Shown here one piece after another: positions 62,234 through 64,000 of a stretch of DNA of 64,000 nucleotides (positions are counted from its first letter, which is position 1; every line of letters starts with the position of its first letter). The DNA comes from Pseudofulvibacter geojedonensis (GTDB lineage Bacteria > Bacteroidota > Bacteroidia > Flavobacteriales > Flavobacteriaceae), in NCBI RefSeq assembly GCF_042675745.1, contig NZ_JBHTJM010000002.1, positions 124,001-188,000 of the forward strand, read 5' to 3'. The translations under genes were made by a program, and so were the position numbers. The notes under the pieces were generated by a model. That model made no database searches, had not been told where the DNA came from, and saw only the letters and a list, made by a program, of their open reading frames with translations.

Positions 62234-64000
62234 ATGATTACGCCAGAAGTACAAAAACTATTAATTCCTACCTTAAAAAAATATTTTGGTTATGATAGCT
62301 TTCGAAGTCAGCAAGAAGCTATTATACAAAATGTATTATCTGGAAGTGATAGTTTAGTAATTATGCCCACAGGTGGTGGTAAATCTATTTGTTTTCAGCT
62401 TCCTGCTCTGTTGCTAAATGGAGTAACTTTAGTTATATCTCCGTTAATAGCATTGATGAAAGATCAGGTTGATGGCTTAAATGCAAACGGAATACCAGCA
62501 GCATATGTAAATAGCAGTTTAGCTGACGCTGAAAGAAATACTATTTTAGAAAATATAGCCGATAAAAAACTAAAACTAGTTTATGTTGCTCCAGAAAGTT
62601 TAAGCTATTTAAGTACCGTAATAAATGAAGAAAATGTTAGTTGCATCGCTATAGATGAAGCACATTGTATTTCTTCTTGGGGACATGACTTTAGACCTTC
62701 TTACCAACAACTAGGTTTTTTAAAGAACCAACTACCCAAAATACCTATTATAGCTTTAACAGCTACTGCCGATAAAGCTACTAGAGATGATATCTTAAAC
62801 CAATTAAACATCTCTGAGGCAAAACAATTTATTAGTTCTTTTGACAGAAAGAATATTCATTTAGAAGTTAGACCCGCTAATGACAGAATTAATCAAGTAA
62901 TTGACTTTATTGAACAACACCCAAATGAATCTGGAATTATTTACTGCTTGAGCAGAAAAACTACCGAACAAATAGCAAGTAAATTACAACAGAATGGAAT
63001 CAGTGCAAAAGCCTATCATGCTGGGCTGAATTTTAATGAGAGAAGTAGTATACAAGAAGAATTTATCTTTGATAAAACACCTATCATTTGTGCTACTATT
63101 GCTTTTGGAATGGGAATAGACAAATCTAATGTACGATGGGTTGTTCATTATAACATGCCCAAAAATATAGAAGGCTATTATCAGGAAATTGGACGTTCTG
63201 GTAGGGATGGCTTAAATGCAAAAGCTTTGCTTTTTCACAGTTATGCAGATGTAATACAGCTACGAAAATTTATAGATGGTAGTACTAATGAAGAAGTACA
63301 AATTGCCAAGCTAGATAGAATGAAACAATTTACTGAAGCAACTACATGCAGAAGAAAAATCTTATTGAGTTATTTTGGAGAACTGAAAGAAGAAAATTGT
63401 GGCAATTGTGATGTATGCGAAAACCCACCTCAATTTATAGACGGAACCATAATAGCGCAAAAAGCTTTATCTGCTGTTACAAGACTTCAAGAAAAAGAAG
63501 CTGTTGGTATAGTTATAGACGTTTTAAGAGGCGCTAAAAACGCTACCGTTATAGATAGAGGTTATAATCATATTAAAACCTATGGTATGGGTGCCGATAC
63601 TTCATGGAAAGACTGGCAACATTACATTATTCAACTTATTAACCAAGGGTATTTAGAAATTGCTTTTCATAAACATAATGCTTTGCAATTAACTGATTTT
63701 TCTAAAAAAGTATTGTTCGAAAAAGAGCAAGTTTTATTGAGTAAACCTGTAGAGATTTCTAGAAATGTTACAGATAAAATCACTAAAAAATCTAAAAAGA
63801 CTAAAGATTCTTTATTCGAGCTATTACGCAAATTGCGATACAATATTTCTCTTGAAGAAAATATACCTGCATATCTAATTTTTAATGACGCTACATTAAG
63901 AGAAATAGAACAAGAAAGACCCCTATCTGATGAAGCTTTCTTAGCTATTAGCGGAGTTGGACAACGCAAACTAGAAGTATATGGAGCAGAATTTATAGAC
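62234..64000 (+). CDS. recQ: ATP-dependent DNA helicase RecQ (3' end cut by window edge)
   Basis: Open from ATG 62234 to the window end, 589 codons. Motif I MPTGGGKS (about 44-51), motif II IDEAHCISSWGHDFRP, motif VI QEIGRSGRDG, a zinc site with four Cys (CRRKILLSYFGE...CGNCDVC), RQC winged helix (about 420-500) and an HRDC domain starting near 525 are in normal order. RecQ unwinds recombination intermediates. Only the end of HRDC and the tail are missing. Confidence 0.97.
   Translation, partial: MITPEVQKLLIPTLKKYFGYDSFRSQQEAIIQNVLSGSDSLVIMPTGGGKSICFQLPALLLNGVTLVISPLIALMKDQVDGLNANGIPAAYVNSSLADAERNTILENIADKKLKLVYVAPESLSYLSTVINEENVSCIAIDEAHCISSWGHDFRPSYQQLGFLKNQLPKIPIIALTATADKATRDDILNQLNISEAKQFISSFDRKNIHLEVRPANDRINQVIDFIEQHPNESGIIYCLSRKTTEQIASKLQQNGISAKAYHAGLNFNERSSIQEEFIFDKTPIICATIAFGMGIDKSNVRWVVHYNMPKNIEGYYQEIGRSGRDGLNAKALLFHSYADVIQLRKFIDGSTNEEVQIAKLDRMKQFTEATTCRRKILLSYFGELKEENCGNCDVCENPPQFIDGTIIAQKALSAVTRLQEKEAVGIVIDVLRGAKNATVIDRGYNHIKTYGMGADTSWKDWQHYIIQLINQGYLEIAFHKHNALQLTDFSKKVLFEKEQVLLSKPVEISRNVTDKITKKSKKTKDSLFELLRKLRYNISLEENIPAYLIFNDATLREIEQERPLSDEAFLAISGVGQRKLEVYGAEFID

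Noticed and set aside
1..64000. CRISPR array, prophage, insertion sequence
   Set aside because: No regularly spaced repeats, transposase, integrase or phage structural gene was seen on either strand.

Overview
The window looks like a chromosomal segment of a marine-type Flavobacteriaceae bacterium (Bacteroidota), perhaps close to Tenacibaculum or Polaribacter; the genus is inference. The signs are very low GC, A-rich leaders without clear Shine-Dalgarno sequences, Bacteroidota promoters with a TAnnTTTG -7 element, large secreted proteins with type IX secretion (T9SS) C-terminal sorting domains, a fused CcsB/CcsA cytochrome c assembly protein, bacillithiol synthesis (BshB1), and TPR-membrane-HTH regulators. 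I see no insertion sequence, prophage, integrase or CRISPR array.

Layout. (1) 1-12530: a truncated divergent XRE/S24 repressor, then an 11-gene plus-strand operon for envelope surveillance. It encodes a YbjN/chaperone-like protein, a LURP/Tubby-like protein, YbjQ, a 41-aa membrane peptide, PspA/IM30, a YqiJ/NfeD-like membrane protein with an Asp-every-second-residue linker, a YqiK-type flotillin, a small tail-anchored protein, a 1621-aa AAA+ ATPase, a small translationally coupled P-loop protein and an arrestin-like membrane protein. This is the most system-like locus here. (2) 12527-30057: metabolic, transport and regulatory genes (radical SAM protein, MeaB, YtcJ-type amidohydrolase, PAP2, MATE, a cupin/DinB/DUF1456 operon, M28 peptidase, PPK2, GNAT, an NtrC-type response regulator without HTH, MscS, a Nat-type ABC exporter, tRNA-His, BshB1). 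It includes an outer-membrane protein gene with an out-of-frame start at an A8 run. (3) 30058-42895: two related LamG/T9SS proteins on the minus strand flank two tandem TPR-LuxR-type regulators on the plus strand. Beside them lie a 40-aa membrane peptide gene and a tandem pair of structured RNA-like repeats. (4) 42953-64000: CcsBA, HPP plus flavohaemoglobin, Ndk, a coiled-coil membrane protein, HutG/VanX/HutH, a TlpA-like lipoprotein, TruA, RlmF with a TetM-like GTPase, an SF2 helicase, a DUF1853-like protein, and RecQ running off the end.

How the genes may work together. In operon 1, PspA coats stressed membrane, the YqiJ/YqiK pair forms a flotillin microdomain, and the AAA+ protein would be the motor that remodels PspA or the scaffold. 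The LURP-like and arrestin-like proteins would be lipid or cargo adaptors. In region 3, the membrane-anchored TPR regulators are natural candidates to control the neighbouring secreted T9SS proteins. HPP overlapping flavohaemoglobin suggests nitrite/NO handling. All functions come from reading motifs by eye; no database search was run.
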